64,000 nt of DNA from NCBI GenBank assembly GCA_964035545.1, contig OZ037767.1, positions 22,859,128 to 22,923,127 on the forward strand. Reading direction: 5' to 3'. Position 1 is the first letter of the stretch. Each line of letters opens with the position of its first letter. The notes below the pieces were generated by a model that was given only the letters and a program-made list of their open reading frames with translations, was not told the DNA's origin and ran no database searches. Origin of the DNA: Bugula neritina (taxonomy: Eukaryota > Bryozoa > Gymnolaemata > Cheilostomatida > Bugulidae). A program made the position numbers and the translations under genes. Below are positions 12,101 to 24,366 of the stretch, in pieces.

Positions 12101-13850
12101 TCTGCAAACAAAATTCAAACTTGCTCGGCAACTTAGTATAAATGCTATTTATGTTTATCAGCATATGATTGCAAAACCTTAATAAGTGGACACTTTTTTG
12201 CAAACTGCTGCTAGAAAAAAAGCAGCAGCAAAGGTGATAAGTCTACCTGCCCCACCAGGTCTGTATTTAGTCTCACATGAGCTATAATACAATATGTTAA
12301 ACTTATTAAAACAAGAACAAGCCAAGTTGTTCCTTTTACCATTTTATACTCCAATAATTCCTGAATTACTGTATACATTTGTTATTATTATTATGAAAGA
12401 AGGCTGTTAGCATTGGCCAAGCCCATTCCAACTTCTGCCTCAGCCGTGTACCAGAATAGTAAGTCCTGCTTGTTAGGTAAATTAAGGGCAACTCAAGCTG
12501 ATATTTTTCGTTTTCAAAGTTAATTAGTTTACATGTACACAGCTCTTTAGACTATAATGTAATTTTTATGCAAATATATAAAATAAAATATTCAGCAAAG
12601 CTATAAGAGTTACCCAAATATTTCTGTCACTGCGGTCAAAAGCGGCATGGAATCCATTTCAAATTCATTTCCTTAAACACACACAAACTCAACCATGATG
12701 TTCGGCAATTATTTACAGTTCCTCCTGCATAATAAAATTGCATTGTCTTCTCCTATTTCGCAACAATCCATCTTTCTTAGTTGCCAACTCTTCCCCCACT
12801 CAAACCGTATGGTGCAGCAATCACTATATCAAAGCCAATAAACATGTATGCATACAAAATAATTTTTAATAATTTCACAAAAAAGTTAAATAAGTTTTGG
12901 TTTACTCACTAGCTAAGGTAAAATCTAGTTAAAAACAATTTTATAAGACAACGGTTATATAATGCTTCTAGCAGTGGTAAAATTTGTTACTAATTACTTG
13001 CCATAATTGACATTCTTAAAAGCAAAACTCATTTTAATTTGAAAATTCCATTGTTTTAATTTTTGAATACCATATATTATTACTTCCATGTAATTACTCT
13101 TGTTCTATACTAATATAAATTTTTAAGCACACCTAATATAGCCTCAATTTAGGCTTATGCCATATTATATAAAAGTGTTTTCACTATGTTTTATTATTGT
13201 TTTTATATAATAATATTAAGAATGAGAGCTCGATGACATTTAATTCATTTTGATTTAATAATTTAATTCATTCTGTTATTCTGTATTATTCAGCATTTTT
13301 CTCTCAAACGGATAAAATATAATAGCTAACTTTAGGATTCCTTCATGTGAACATTGAAGTAATACAGGAAATACATAAACTGGTCTTAGCACCAGGTGAC
13401 TCAGATAACTGACAAGGAACTGCCTTCCATATATCTGCAACCATTCCATTTGGAAGTTAGATGAGACTGGATGAGTTGAAGAAACTGGTGTGAGGGAATA
13501 TTAGCACTTGAACCACAACTAACAGAACATTGAATATGTGGATTACTCCTGTCTTACTTATGGTGACATTTTTACAGGAGAATAACTCTACATCATAAGT
13601 TGAATTACAGCTGGTTGGAGGTGCTGTTTCTAGTTAGTTAATTTAAATGCATTTTGGTATAACAAGCTATGTGCTTGATAGAGAATTAGTAATAAAATGT
13701 TAGTAGAATTACTACCCACTAAAATAGCTTGGTCAAAATTTGGGGACACCTGTGCATGCATTCTGCTATCAGGTTGATCAAGATCCTAGTAAAATGCCAT
13801 CATGCATAGCGGTATTTCGTGCTGATAAGTAATTGCTGCTGGATTAAACT
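9133..13850. other. Intergenic region between CCT8 and HES
   Basis: Roughly 4.7 kb of AT-rich sequence without a supported gene. Short open frames at 10253-10462 (minus) and 10499-10708 (plus) lack domains, codon bias or splice logic. The only structured object noticed is a possible decayed hAT-type element around 11487-11884. Confidence 0.6.
11487..11884. mobile_element. Possible decayed hAT-like non-autonomous element
   Basis: The left end carries GGGGTGGGCAACTAGGGGCC and the right end GGTTGGGAACCACTGGCC. Read inward these resemble the CAGNGGTNNNCAAC terminal repeats common to hAT-family elements. No convincing 8-bp target duplication was found and the interior is non-coding, so the identification rests on end similarity only. 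Confidence 0.25.
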
Positions 13851-13889
13851 CTTTTGTGCGTTACTATCTCTCCTAGCTGCAAAAAGTCG

Positions 13890-14263
13890 TTGCCATGAAA
13901 ATGAGAAAATCGAGTAATTAGGTCTCGTCGCGATTTACAGTCAACTGCTTTTGAAAAGAGAGAATAATTACGGTCATGTAATAGCAATAAAACAGCACTC
14001 GCTGTAGCGTGACTGGCTATGATTATTGGCTTACATCCATTAACTGATTGAAAGTAAACACACTCGCGTTTCATGACACTGGTTAGGGCGGAGCTTATTT
14101 TAAGTGTCCCGTAGAGGGACGCGATTGAGACGCGTGTTTGGCTTGACACTGGCGTTAAGCCGTGATTGAGCTGAGAAGTGCTGGTACACTGTGACAGAAT
14201 AGCGAAGCAACAGGTTGCTGCTGCTAACATTTCTAGTTCTCTCTCTCAGCAGTACCTATAACT
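13890..14263 (+). promoter_or_regulatory. CpG-richer putative HES promoter and 5' UTR
   Basis: A stretch of about 300 bp before the HES start is visibly richer in CpG than the flanking sequence and includes a GGGCGG GC-box-like site near 14090. CGCGTG at 14131-14136 is the reverse of CACGCG, the class C site bound by HES proteins, so autorepression is possible. A pyrimidine tract ending in CAG at 14249 lies just before the ATG and could be the acceptor of an upstream non-coding exon. All functions here are inferred. Confidence 0.35.
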
Positions 14264-14474
14264 ATGCCTCTAGAAACTGCTGCCTCTGACAGCAAGCTTA
14301 GCATTGCTAAAACTAACCGGAAGGTAAGTGCCTACAGCTCAATTTGTACAATTCTAGCAATGTGCTGAAAGGTTTCAATTCTAATAAACTTGATTAATAA
14401 AGTTTACTCAGTTCTGATTGTAACTGCAGTGATGAGAAAATTTCTCCGTCTATTTTTAACAACTAAACTACCTG

Positions 14475-14525
<51 letters not shown>

Positions 14526-17500
14526 AAAAAAAAACAATAAAACATAAACATTTACACTGGTGCTATCTGCTGTGCGGGTATTGTAAGATTTTTTAATTGT
14601 TTTATATGTAGTATTTTTGCAGGTAATGTTTAACTGTTGTGTATTGTATTTAATTTAGCTTTTGCTGTTGTTTAATATAGACCAGAGCCATGTCAAATAT
14701 CATAAACCAATTCTTAAGGCAGCATAAAATATAAATTGCAATCAAAATTCTTCTCTAACGGTTCGAATTCCTCAGCTAAAATATTTTGAACTTGAAAAAG
14801 AAAGTTTACTAGGGACACCTAAACTAATATATCATTGGGGCAGCAGCAGCAGCTTTGATTAGGGAAACAGCACGCTGTGTGTCAGCTATTACACCAATGA
14901 GTATTACATATAGGACCTCCCTGCATTACAATTACAGCCTACTTAGATATGCCATAATAATATAAACATGAGTTGTTTGAATGCCTACTTGGTTTGTTTG
15001 AAGGGTTCATTTTCTCACGCTTTCCTACCCCTAGCTTCAACTAGTCCTATAGTCGTGATTTGATAAGCTTATCTCTATGCACCCTTCTATATATCTATAT
15101 AGTGTAGCTAGACCAATTACCACTGACTTTTTATCTCGGGTCTATAATACGCCCCTCTCCTTCTATAATTATATACAGCTCTCTATTACCTACATCTTTC
15201 AATATGTAATACAGCACGCTCATTATGTAATACATTTCCCTAATTCTGTAATACACTACCTTAATTCTGTAAAACAGTACTGTTGTTCCATAATCGTATA
15301 CCTCTCTAGTACTTTGACTATCTTTACACTTTAGAGTTTAGACCTGTACATTGTAAATAAAATAGAACCAAAATAGGTTGGGATCCTAGGTCCAATTATA
15401 TAATACTTTGGAAATAACTTACATTAGTTAGATTTTGTTACAATTTTATTAGCTTTTCAAAACTTCTACTGACAACTGCCTTAGGGAATGGTTTGGTAAA
15501 TTACAATCTAGATTAATAATTATGGGAAATTTTGGATTTGCAGATTGCCAAGCCGATAATGGAGAAAAAAAGACGGGCAAGGATCAATGCGTCCCTCAAT
15601 GAGTTGAAAACATTGTTAGTGGAAGTGCTGCAAAAAGAAGTGAGTTCGTTCCTTCAATTTTAGAATTATAAATGAATTTAAAACTCACATTACATTTAAT
15701 CAGTCTTCAAACAAATTTTGTTTGCAGGCTGTGATTTTATACCATTTTTCTTTCATGGCATCATAAAGGAAAAAATCTATTGAGGTGTCGACAGTTTTTC
15801 TTCAATTTCAGCTCCTTTTACCCATACAGTTGAGGAAAGGGTCTTGTCTAACGCCTCAATTGCTGCATATTGATATTATTCTTTCTTCAATTTGATTAAA
15901 AACTGTTTAAAATAGCAGAAGAATGCAAATGTCTTGAGTACAAACATCTATATTAAGTATTCAGGTTTCATGATTTTCTCTCTTTGAATTAGAAATGACT
16001 GTTAATATAATAACTTCTTCTAGTGTTTGTACACTATTAACCATCACGGTTATTTGTAATCAATTTGCATTTGAAATTATAATTTACTTTCACTGGTTGC
16101 TAGCTACACCCAATAGTAAGGGTCGGTATGGCAGACCCACTATGACTTGCTGTAAATTTATTCTTTACTGGCTTGATTTTCTCTTGAGCAGAGATTTCGT
16201 GACTTTTTGCCCTATTTTTGTACCTATATAGGTTATATATTCGTTATTAGTGATAGCTTGACCTTTATCGGTATTGATTATTGAACTGTGTTCTACTTGC
16301 TATCAAAATTTCTGTCGGTTCAGTTTCTTTGCTAAAAGTTAAGATAGTTTTGTTTCGACTTACCATATTTCAAACAGCAAATATTTACAGGTGACAGTTT
16401 ACAAAGCAGTGTGAGTGGCACGTTTGTTAAACAGGGCATAGAGCCAGGCACGCTGCCGAAAGCTGCCTGTGACTGCCACCGTGTCATTATGGTGGCCTAC
16501 ATATCTAATTACAGCCTATTCACTTTGTAGAGGGTAGTGTTACCTAAAGCCTACAGTAATGTATATAATAGGCTAGTCGCAGTGGAACACTTTAAGTGTA
16601 TTGTGTATAGTAGAATAAATCTCATAAACCTAGAGGACCTCATGTACTGTCAACAGCGCATGTCCCATACATACTCCCTGATATTTGTCTATAACTCAAA
16701 GTTTCTTATTAACCACCCATATTTTCAACTTTATTATTAAACCTCTTTATTTAATGCGACACAAATAAATAATCTGCTGAACATTAGACCCTAGTTGGGT
16801 ATTATATTACTATACTGTAGAGCTCAGTGCTAGATAAAAGCACTTCTTTATGTTTCGTAGTTGAGCTGATTATAAATATCTTTCTATTATTTTGAAAGCC
16901 AACTTTACAGCTGTTTGCATAATTATTCCTATCAAATTATTTGCTTTTAAAGGCATATTATGGAGGTTATAGTCATACCTGCTCTAATATGCCATAAGAC
17001 CTCACCCAAGAAATGTAGTAATCTGCTAAACTAGGCTAGGAAAGATTAGGGATATATTGAATTATATAATATGCTAATTATTTAGCTGGAAAAGATAAGC
17101 TGGTAAATTAAAGAGTCCCATTGTCTGTTGCAGGGCTGCAGACACTCGAGCAAAATGGAGAAGGCAGACATCTTGGAGATGGCAGTCAGACATCTAAAAA
17201 ACCTCCAAAAGCAGCAAAATGGCTCAGGTACAATTATATACCAACCCTGCATTATAACCGTGTAGTAATCAGCCAATTTGTGCTGTACTCAGTTTGTTAA
17301 TATTTGAATAAACTCTTTGGCCTCTGGCGCACGTAACCCTCGGCCATATTGTTTAATCAAACTGGCATAGCAGCATGTAATTAGGAGGTTTCTAAGCGTG
17401 GAGAGGTGGTAAATACAGCATGTAATGTGCATATCTAAATTAGCCAGGTAATAAGTGATTTATTTTACGGCATTCTGTGGGAATCACTCCCCTAACTATG

Positions 17501-19370
17501 CCCCAGCTCTAATGCCTCTTGTTATCATATTAGAGCTTACACGGATGATATTCACTGCTTTTCAATTTGCTAAATGAAGCTAACAAAATAATATGGCATT
17601 ATCTTAGCCTATGACAAATCGGACATTGTGTAATGCTAACACTCTTCTAATATAATTATAGTATCATTTTATGGTGTGAAAGCAAAGATAATATTTGTGC
17701 AAGTATGCAATAATAGTCCATTGACAATTTAGTTTACAATCCTTTAGGGGTTGACTGGCTACGAGCTAGACTCCACTGTTGCGTGGCTTTATTTTCCCTG
17801 ACTGCATTTAAAATAAGGAACTGTATCCTTTGATATATATATATATATATATATACAGAACTTATACATAGGGTTTCCTGCTTTTCACAACCTTTGATAC
17901 AGGCACCCAGTTGCTAGCGGTTCTCTAAGAGCTTTTAAAAGGACATTTAGTCTGCCCAGGTCTGGCTCCATTTCCATTATAATGAAATGCTTCACACAAA
18001 TATCTTCATAGGCAAGCTATCTGCCTATATTAATGTATAAACTCATAAAAGTAGAGAGAAAAATGGAAGCTTTCTATTTGTTTACATTATGTAACCATGG
18101 TTACCATAACTAGTTACGACTTGGAGGTAATTATTTACTGTGGTTACTTTGTGCCTAAATTTAGGGAACCTAGGTATAGAATACAAATCGGTTCTGCTTC
18201 CTTTTAGCCTGGTATACTTTTATAGCTATTAAAGCTACACTTAATAAAAAGAAACTGGACATGCCTGACGTGTATACACTTAGTACATCTCAGTAACAAT
18301 CTGTTATATATTTAAATGGTTATACTATACACTGGCTGTTGAACAATTATTAGGAGATGAGTGTTGCACACGACTGCCCTCTGGCCTTGTCTTATCTGTA
18401 CAGCATAGAAACACCCACCACTGATTAACACAAGAGAACAAACACAACCTTTGACTCTGTAGAGATAATTTACCACCCCTTCCTCTCATAGCTGTTCCTG
18501 ACTCAACTACCAACCACAACACTCTTCTAATGATATAGGCATTCTATTTATAGCAAGTGTAGACAACTGCAATAAGTTCATTGCCTAATCTAGCTCTGAC
18601 TATATCATACTACAGAACAAGCATTGTCGATATAGTGGAAAGGGAAATATCTGCCTGCTTAGTTTGATGTGTTGATTCATGGCTTGACATGTGCTGACAA
18701 CTCAGAGCTGTTGCTGAGTAGGAACACAGGCTATAACTTATAAGATATAGTAGAGAGAGTCTAGCCTTAGGTTTATAAATTCTGTTGATGTTTTACAGCT
18801 AATCAGACACCCACCCTCAGAGACAGCTATCCTCCAGCCATCCCTCTAGAGAAATACGCATCAGCTCTACCACCAGACTGTTTGCCTCCCGAAATAAAGT
18901 ACTTGAGCCAAACTACGACTGACTACAAATCCAGCCCACAAGTAAACAGTCCCGACTCTACTACAGTTACTAAACCAGACACTAACAGAAATATCCTTCC
19001 AGCACCTCAGCCTGTCAGCATTAGCATTGCTTCTCTAACTAGCCAATCACAGAGCATACAGCCGGTGATGACTCAGGCAGCTAATGGAGAAATAACAGTA
19101 GTACTACCTCAGCAGTTACTCACTCAAGTTGGTACGAGTAACAATGGACTGATTCTGCCGGTGTATACAGTGCCTACCATGCAGTCGACTCGTCAACTAA
19201 TGTCGTCTGCAACTATGCACCAGGCAACGTCTGCAACTACTATTCAACTCAACGTCAAACAGCCTGTTCAGCAGTCACCTAACTCTGCGTTTAGTCAAAC
19301 CTTGTCAGCTTCAAATGGTGCTTCTTCTATGGCCAAAGCTCCTTCATCACCAGTTTGGAGGCCTTGGTAG
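14264..19370 (+). CDS. HES: HES-family bHLH transcriptional repressor, 4 exons, WRPW terminus
   Basis: This encodes a nuclear bHLH repressor of the hairy/Enhancer-of-split family, typically a Notch target that recruits Groucho/TLE. Exons are 14264-14323, 15544-15639, 17134-17227 and 18799-19370, all GT-AG with matching phase, giving 273 aa. The basic region (about residues 18-35) contains [13 protein letters not shown] with the family-diagnostic proline. Helix 1 spans about 36-52, the loop 53-64, and helix 2 starts at [12 protein letters not shown]. The last four residues are WRPW, the Groucho-binding motif. Intron positions inside the bHLH match those usual for HES genes. The Orange domain normally found after the bHLH is not intact: only a weak counterpart of its first helix is visible at residues 101-119, interrupted by two proline pairs. 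The rest is a Ser/Thr/Gln-rich low-complexity tail. Assignment to a particular vertebrate HES paralogue is not possible. Confidence 0.95.
14476..14521. repeat. (TA)n microsatellite, HES intron 1
   Basis: An uninterrupted TA dinucleotide run of about 45 bp lies 150 nt after exon 1 of the HES gene. Confidence 0.95.
17832..17855. repeat. (TA)n microsatellite, HES intron 3
   Basis: A short uninterrupted TA run of about 24 bp inside HES intron 3. Confidence 0.9.
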
Positions 19371-19833
19371 TTATAACATACAAGTTATCAGTCTGATTTT
19401 ATATTCTATTTTCTATGCAATGCCATAAGCACAACTAACTAGTGATAAGTTGAATATTACGTGCAAAAACGTAGCCTTTTCTCGTATTACACCGCTTAAT
19501 TATTTATGCATTTTATAAAAAATTATATTCTATTTTGTACACTTACAATCAAATTTTCATGAAATACTGAATTCATGCCCTTATAAGATTATATTCATGT
19601 TACGCTGTGGCATGTGTATACTACAACTGCGTAGCAGTAGAAATAATTCTTCCATTTCTGTGATATTTTTTATAGTAATTAATTACCATAGTTATTATAC
19701 ATTTCCTGACCAACTGCAAACAACAAATCACCGTCTTCCATTTGGTGTTGTCTTGTTCCACAATGCTGTGTACATAAACATTACATATCTATTTATTGTA
19801 TAGTAATTTCTTTACCACTTTTAAATGCTTTAC

Positions 19834-19839
19834 AATAAA
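19834..19839 (+). terminator. Candidate polyadenylation signal of HES
   Basis: A canonical AATAAA lies 464 nt after the WRPW stop codon and is the first such hexamer noticed downstream. It is followed by a T-rich stretch. The cleavage site cannot be fixed from the sequence. Confidence 0.5.
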
Positions 19840-22800
19840 GTTAAATTGGAAACTAGAATTATACTTGAAAGTTGCTAAACAACAAAAATGAAATATATGA
19901 AGTTGTTTTATGCAAAGAAATATAAAATATAAGGTGTTGGTTTAGCCAACTGTTTGCTTACTGAATTTATTATTTACTGTTTTAGTTTTCATAATATAGT
20001 GAATTTAAAATCCGCCAGTTTAGTTCTTAATGAAAACTCATAATACCACGTATTAGACTGGAATCTAAACCATCTAATGAATTGCTTGCTGACTTTCAAA
20101 TTTAGTTATGATTCATACAAACTTTGAACGATTACCTGGAAAATGAATTTTCTAAAGTTAATCGCAACATACTTTCTAAATTAACATTCATAAATTTTGT
20201 TCTGATTATTTATGGATATTTTATTTCATATAATAAAATATAACATAGTTGAGTATAGAATTATAAAATATATACTCAATGTTGCTAACCAAGAAGTATC
20301 AAGAGTATGAGAGCCATGCAATTTCAATACCATTTTTCAGCAAGCCAATCATTGGCAAGGTTGCAACACAATAGCCAATCACGTATTGGCCACTTCACAG
20401 CGGACTTTAATGTATATAATTATACTCTGATGAGGATTCCCATGCTCCAAGTCTTAGAGCTAGGGACTGTTTATAGCAATCTGAAGTGTGACTATGTTTG
20501 GGCTGGTCTGCTTTTATTTGCTTAATGAATAAGTTTTATTTGTATCCCCATTGAATAAATAGCTAATAATTTCTTACGAGAGGGATTAGTGAGAGCAAGG
20601 TGCCTACTGTATTCCTACGAGATGCTAATATGAGAACTTTTCATATTGAGATAGCAAAACAGTTTCAGATAAAAGGTTGATAAAACAGTTGAATTGTAGC
20701 TATAGAGACAGTTTGTGGTTTTTGCAACTTGCTTAAATACATATACGTATGTGGAAATTATCAATTTAGGTGCATTTTTAGAAGATAGCTGAGATTGCCC
20801 AGCCTTTCATTCGCCACCATATTGAATATGTTTCTTCACAACACACAAACTTTCGAACAAATATTCCTTCAAAGCACAAGCATAGTCTACAAATACACTA
20901 AACAAGTTAACAATTTCAACAATAATAAGCATTGAACCTTGATATTTGAACAGAGTTACCCCAATTCTAAGCCAAGAGTGTATGTTATATGTGATTGCTT
21001 TGACTAGGATTAAATAACACTGCACTAAGCAGTCTGTATGACTCAGGTAAAAAGTAATACTGTAAACCAATAGAAACTGCACACCTTAATGTCAAACAGG
21101 TGTATAATTGACATTATAAAAGCCAAATTAGGGAAACAGCTTCACTTAATTTATACAATTTTGATATAAATAAATTATATTATTTTGCTCCCTCTTAAAA
21201 ACATAACAAATATTTTGTAAGAAAAAATTCGTCTTATTTCAAACACCTGCATTTGCTATTATGATAACCATTTCTTAAAAGCAAACTTACTTCTGAGTAA
21301 TATTTTACAGTGTCTCTGCCTTTCTTAGTTTTGCTTTATTGGGGCTTTGTAGGTCACCAGACTACTTTCAATGCACGCAATATTGTTGTTGAAAGAGTCA
21401 GTGGTTTGTAGACTGTTCTGTATCTAAACAGAGTAAAGGTTCTTAAGTAGACACTTGAGAGGTTTTAGGCCACTTGAGGTCTTCTCTCTCTAGACTCACT
21501 CTTTATACTGACTTATCTTGACCATCCACTGATTGGATCAGGTTGATTCAGCAATGAAACTGAGAGTGAAATGCTTTGAAGAGTTTAGATAATTTTAAAT
21601 ATTTCATGATTTTCTCCTAATCAATTTACCTCTTCTACAACTTCTGAAAAATAATTTATATTGTCTAAATATCAACTTTATTCTATCATAGGAGTGCTTA
21701 AACTTAAAGATACAACAAAAAATGAACAATTGGAAGAATTTTCTTATGCATGGAAAATATGAATGTCATGAAATTTGCTATAAAGTCAATATATTCCCAT
21801 AAGTTTATTTAGGAAAAAGATGAACAAAATCAAGAAATATATTGTTTTGTATATAGAACTCAAATGCAAAAAAATAAAAAATTGAAAGCAATTATAGTGA
21901 AACTAAATAAAATAAAGTTATAAAATCTTAAATATCAATTGAAGCTGAAAATATTTTTCCATTTTATTGTTGTTCACTTGTTCTTTTGCAAAAGCAGTGT
22001 CTATTTATATCATGCTGTCGAAATGCTTTAGGCAAAGCTAAATAACTACCAGTAAAGTGTTTAAAGTGTTTAAAGTACTTTAATAATTGCTCCAAACATT
22101 AAACTAGTGTTTAAATTTTAATTTAGAAATATTATTTTGGCTAAAAAAACTAAGTGAAATGTTATCAAAATAGGCTGAATTTTTTTTCAGCATTCAAATG
22201 TAACTTTTGCTGAAAGTTGATCTCCAATTTACGTAAAATTAAATAACTTTAAAATAGGTGAGGAATAACTAAGAAATTTTATAAACCATGAGAAACTTTT
22301 GCCCAGTCTTCTTATGGCTTACCATATTGCAACAATAAAGATATAAATTCTTTAGATTCACAGTAAGCAAATCTGAAATTAATCTCAAAATTTAACTACC
22401 AAAGACCATCCATACCCAGTACTGCAAAATATCTCATTACAAATATAGACACTTACCCAATATCAATATGTTAATTTGAATACAAAAATTATTTATTTCA
22501 AACTCCACGGAATGCTACAAATCTAATCTGGTTTATTATATTTGGGTGTTTGTTCAGTGAGTTCAGTTATTTTTCATTTATCACACACAATCTTATCGTG
22601 AAATCAAAGATAGTTGGGGATAACTGTAGCAGACAATGCAGCTGTGGTGGCCACCATTGTTAGTCAGTTGATTACAAGAGCACACGTGTAAGGCGCAAGC
22701 CACAATCATCAACAACTCATACTGATTGATACAAAACCTATCAACTCAACAACAATAAGCATTATCCTAACTACTACAGTTAAGTTTTAATTAAGTAAAC

Positions 22801-23539
22801 ATCTTTATAAAAACACAAATTAAATTTTAAACACTTGAATGTAAGCTGCTGTTAATAACGGATCTATAAGTTTGCCAATTATAAATATTTTGATTTTACT
22901 TGAACAATTTTTTGATGAATAGAAAATAAACAGAGCATAGAGGTTTGTCAACAATCCTTTACAAACTGAAAAGTTTATACAAATCAAGTGATTTAATTCG
23001 GCCTTTTAAACAACAGCGTGGGAACTAGCTTGAAAGAGGAATGCTTTGTAATACCGATGTTTCAAATTATACTAAGTATTTGATCAGGTAGACTGAGTAT
23101 ATCTGAGTAACTCAGCAATACGTCATGTCAGCAATTTTGTGCTCTCCATGTAGCATTGTCTTTTCTTACCTCACTGAAAATGTGATTCATACCAGGACAT
23201 ATGTATTTGTTTACTTGCACATTATGTAGATGTATGCATATGAATTTATGTCAGCTCACAATGTTTTGCAATTACTCACACATGCACACACCAGTTATAT
23301 AGTGTGTAGCGTCTACCTAATAGATGGCTCAGAGAACATTTAAACTCAGCCCCATTGAAATTCAACACGTAATGTGTAGAGTTCAATGTTAGTTACTAAT
23401 TGCTGAATTTTTCCTTCTGTATAGCAAGATCTCTAGAAGCCTTCAACTGCTGACATTGTTCGTTTGGCACATCAAGTATCTCAACTCAATTATATAAGCT
23501 CTATCTACTTGTCATTTTATTGTGGTGGTTTCTCAAAGC

Positions 23540-23870
23540 AAAAATTTCTCCGCCTTTGCTGGGCTGATCACTTAAACCGCATGTCAAAGCACCGCATTTC
23601 ACACATCTTGCTTCATGGTGTATTGTTAGAAGGATCCCGTCAAACTGGGAGACCTTATCTAAGGTTTAAAGATGTCTTAAAGCAAGATCTCAGAGAATTC
23701 CATATAAATCCCAGCAGCTTTACCACACTTTCCTATGATCGTGCTAAATGGAGAAAAACCTTCAGACCGGACAGACATTTGACTCAGATAACAACGCTAA
23801 GAGTCTTGTGGCTAGACGTGCAAGACACCAGCACTGAAGATGCTATGCATTGTCAACACTGACAGACGCT
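23540..23870 (+). mobile_element. LINE relic: C-terminal end of a reverse-transcriptase ORF
   Basis: One frame ending in a stop at 23862 carries the pattern LRLCWADHLNRMSKHR, then GSRQTGRPYLRFKDVLKQDL, then DRAKWRKTF. This matches the C-terminal region typical of endonuclease/reverse-transcriptase ORFs of non-LTR retrotransposons (W-A-G-H-x-x-R-M, then G-R-P-x-x-R-x-K-D-x-x-K-x-D-L). The reverse-transcriptase core and all upstream parts are missing, so this is a dead 3' fragment. A related C-terminus occurs in intron 8 of the P450 gene at 36330-37388. Confidence 0.75.
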
Positions 23871-24269
23871 TGCCAAACCCCTCACCTTAGGTAGTATTCA
23901 AGTTAATATTTCAACCGGCCTGTTCCTAGAAAAACCTATAACCTTCAGGTGACCATCACACAGCTCAGAGGACACAAAAATGTTGGGCAAACTACTGCTT
24001 TCTATCCTGAAAAGATGATCCAGCCAAATCTTTGCTTATTTATATTTGGTGATAGATCTTCACTAGCTCCAGATTACAGCTTTGCTTGCTTATTTGTATG
24101 CTTATTCTGAACCACAAGTGCTTTTTGGTGGTGAAAGAAAAAGCTAAAATTTCGGGTACATAGGACTGGCACTTAGCAATAATATTTTACAAGTGTACTT
24201 CCATGTGTTCAATAGAAACAATTTTCTACAACTGCTGTCTCTTTTGCGTTTGATTGAGAAGAAAACATT

Positions 24270-24366
24270 AAGCGTAGGGCCACACGAAGCGTTTTACACG
24301 TTCTTGGCATGACGTGACGGGTTTTCTCGCATGTCACAAACGTGTAAAACGTGTGGCCCTACGCTT
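24270..24366. mobile_element. Short foldback MITE
   Basis: This is a 97-bp element whose ends are near-perfect inverted copies beginning AAGCGTAGGGCCACACG, with arms of about 30 nt around a small centre. The terminal sequence is related to that of the larger foldback element at 38461-38915 (GTGTAGGGCCACA), so they appear to be one family. No coding capacity. A target duplication could not be assigned with confidence. Confidence 0.75.

Noticed and set aside
13844-14230. A 128-codon minus-strand frame divergent from HES
   Set aside because: It lies over the CpG-richer HES promoter, has no recognisable domain, and its composition is explained by the GC-richer stretch lacking stops.
23464-23862. 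A 132-codon frame considered as a host gene
   Set aside because: Its motifs match the C-terminus of non-LTR retrotransposon ORFs, so it is listed as a LINE relic.
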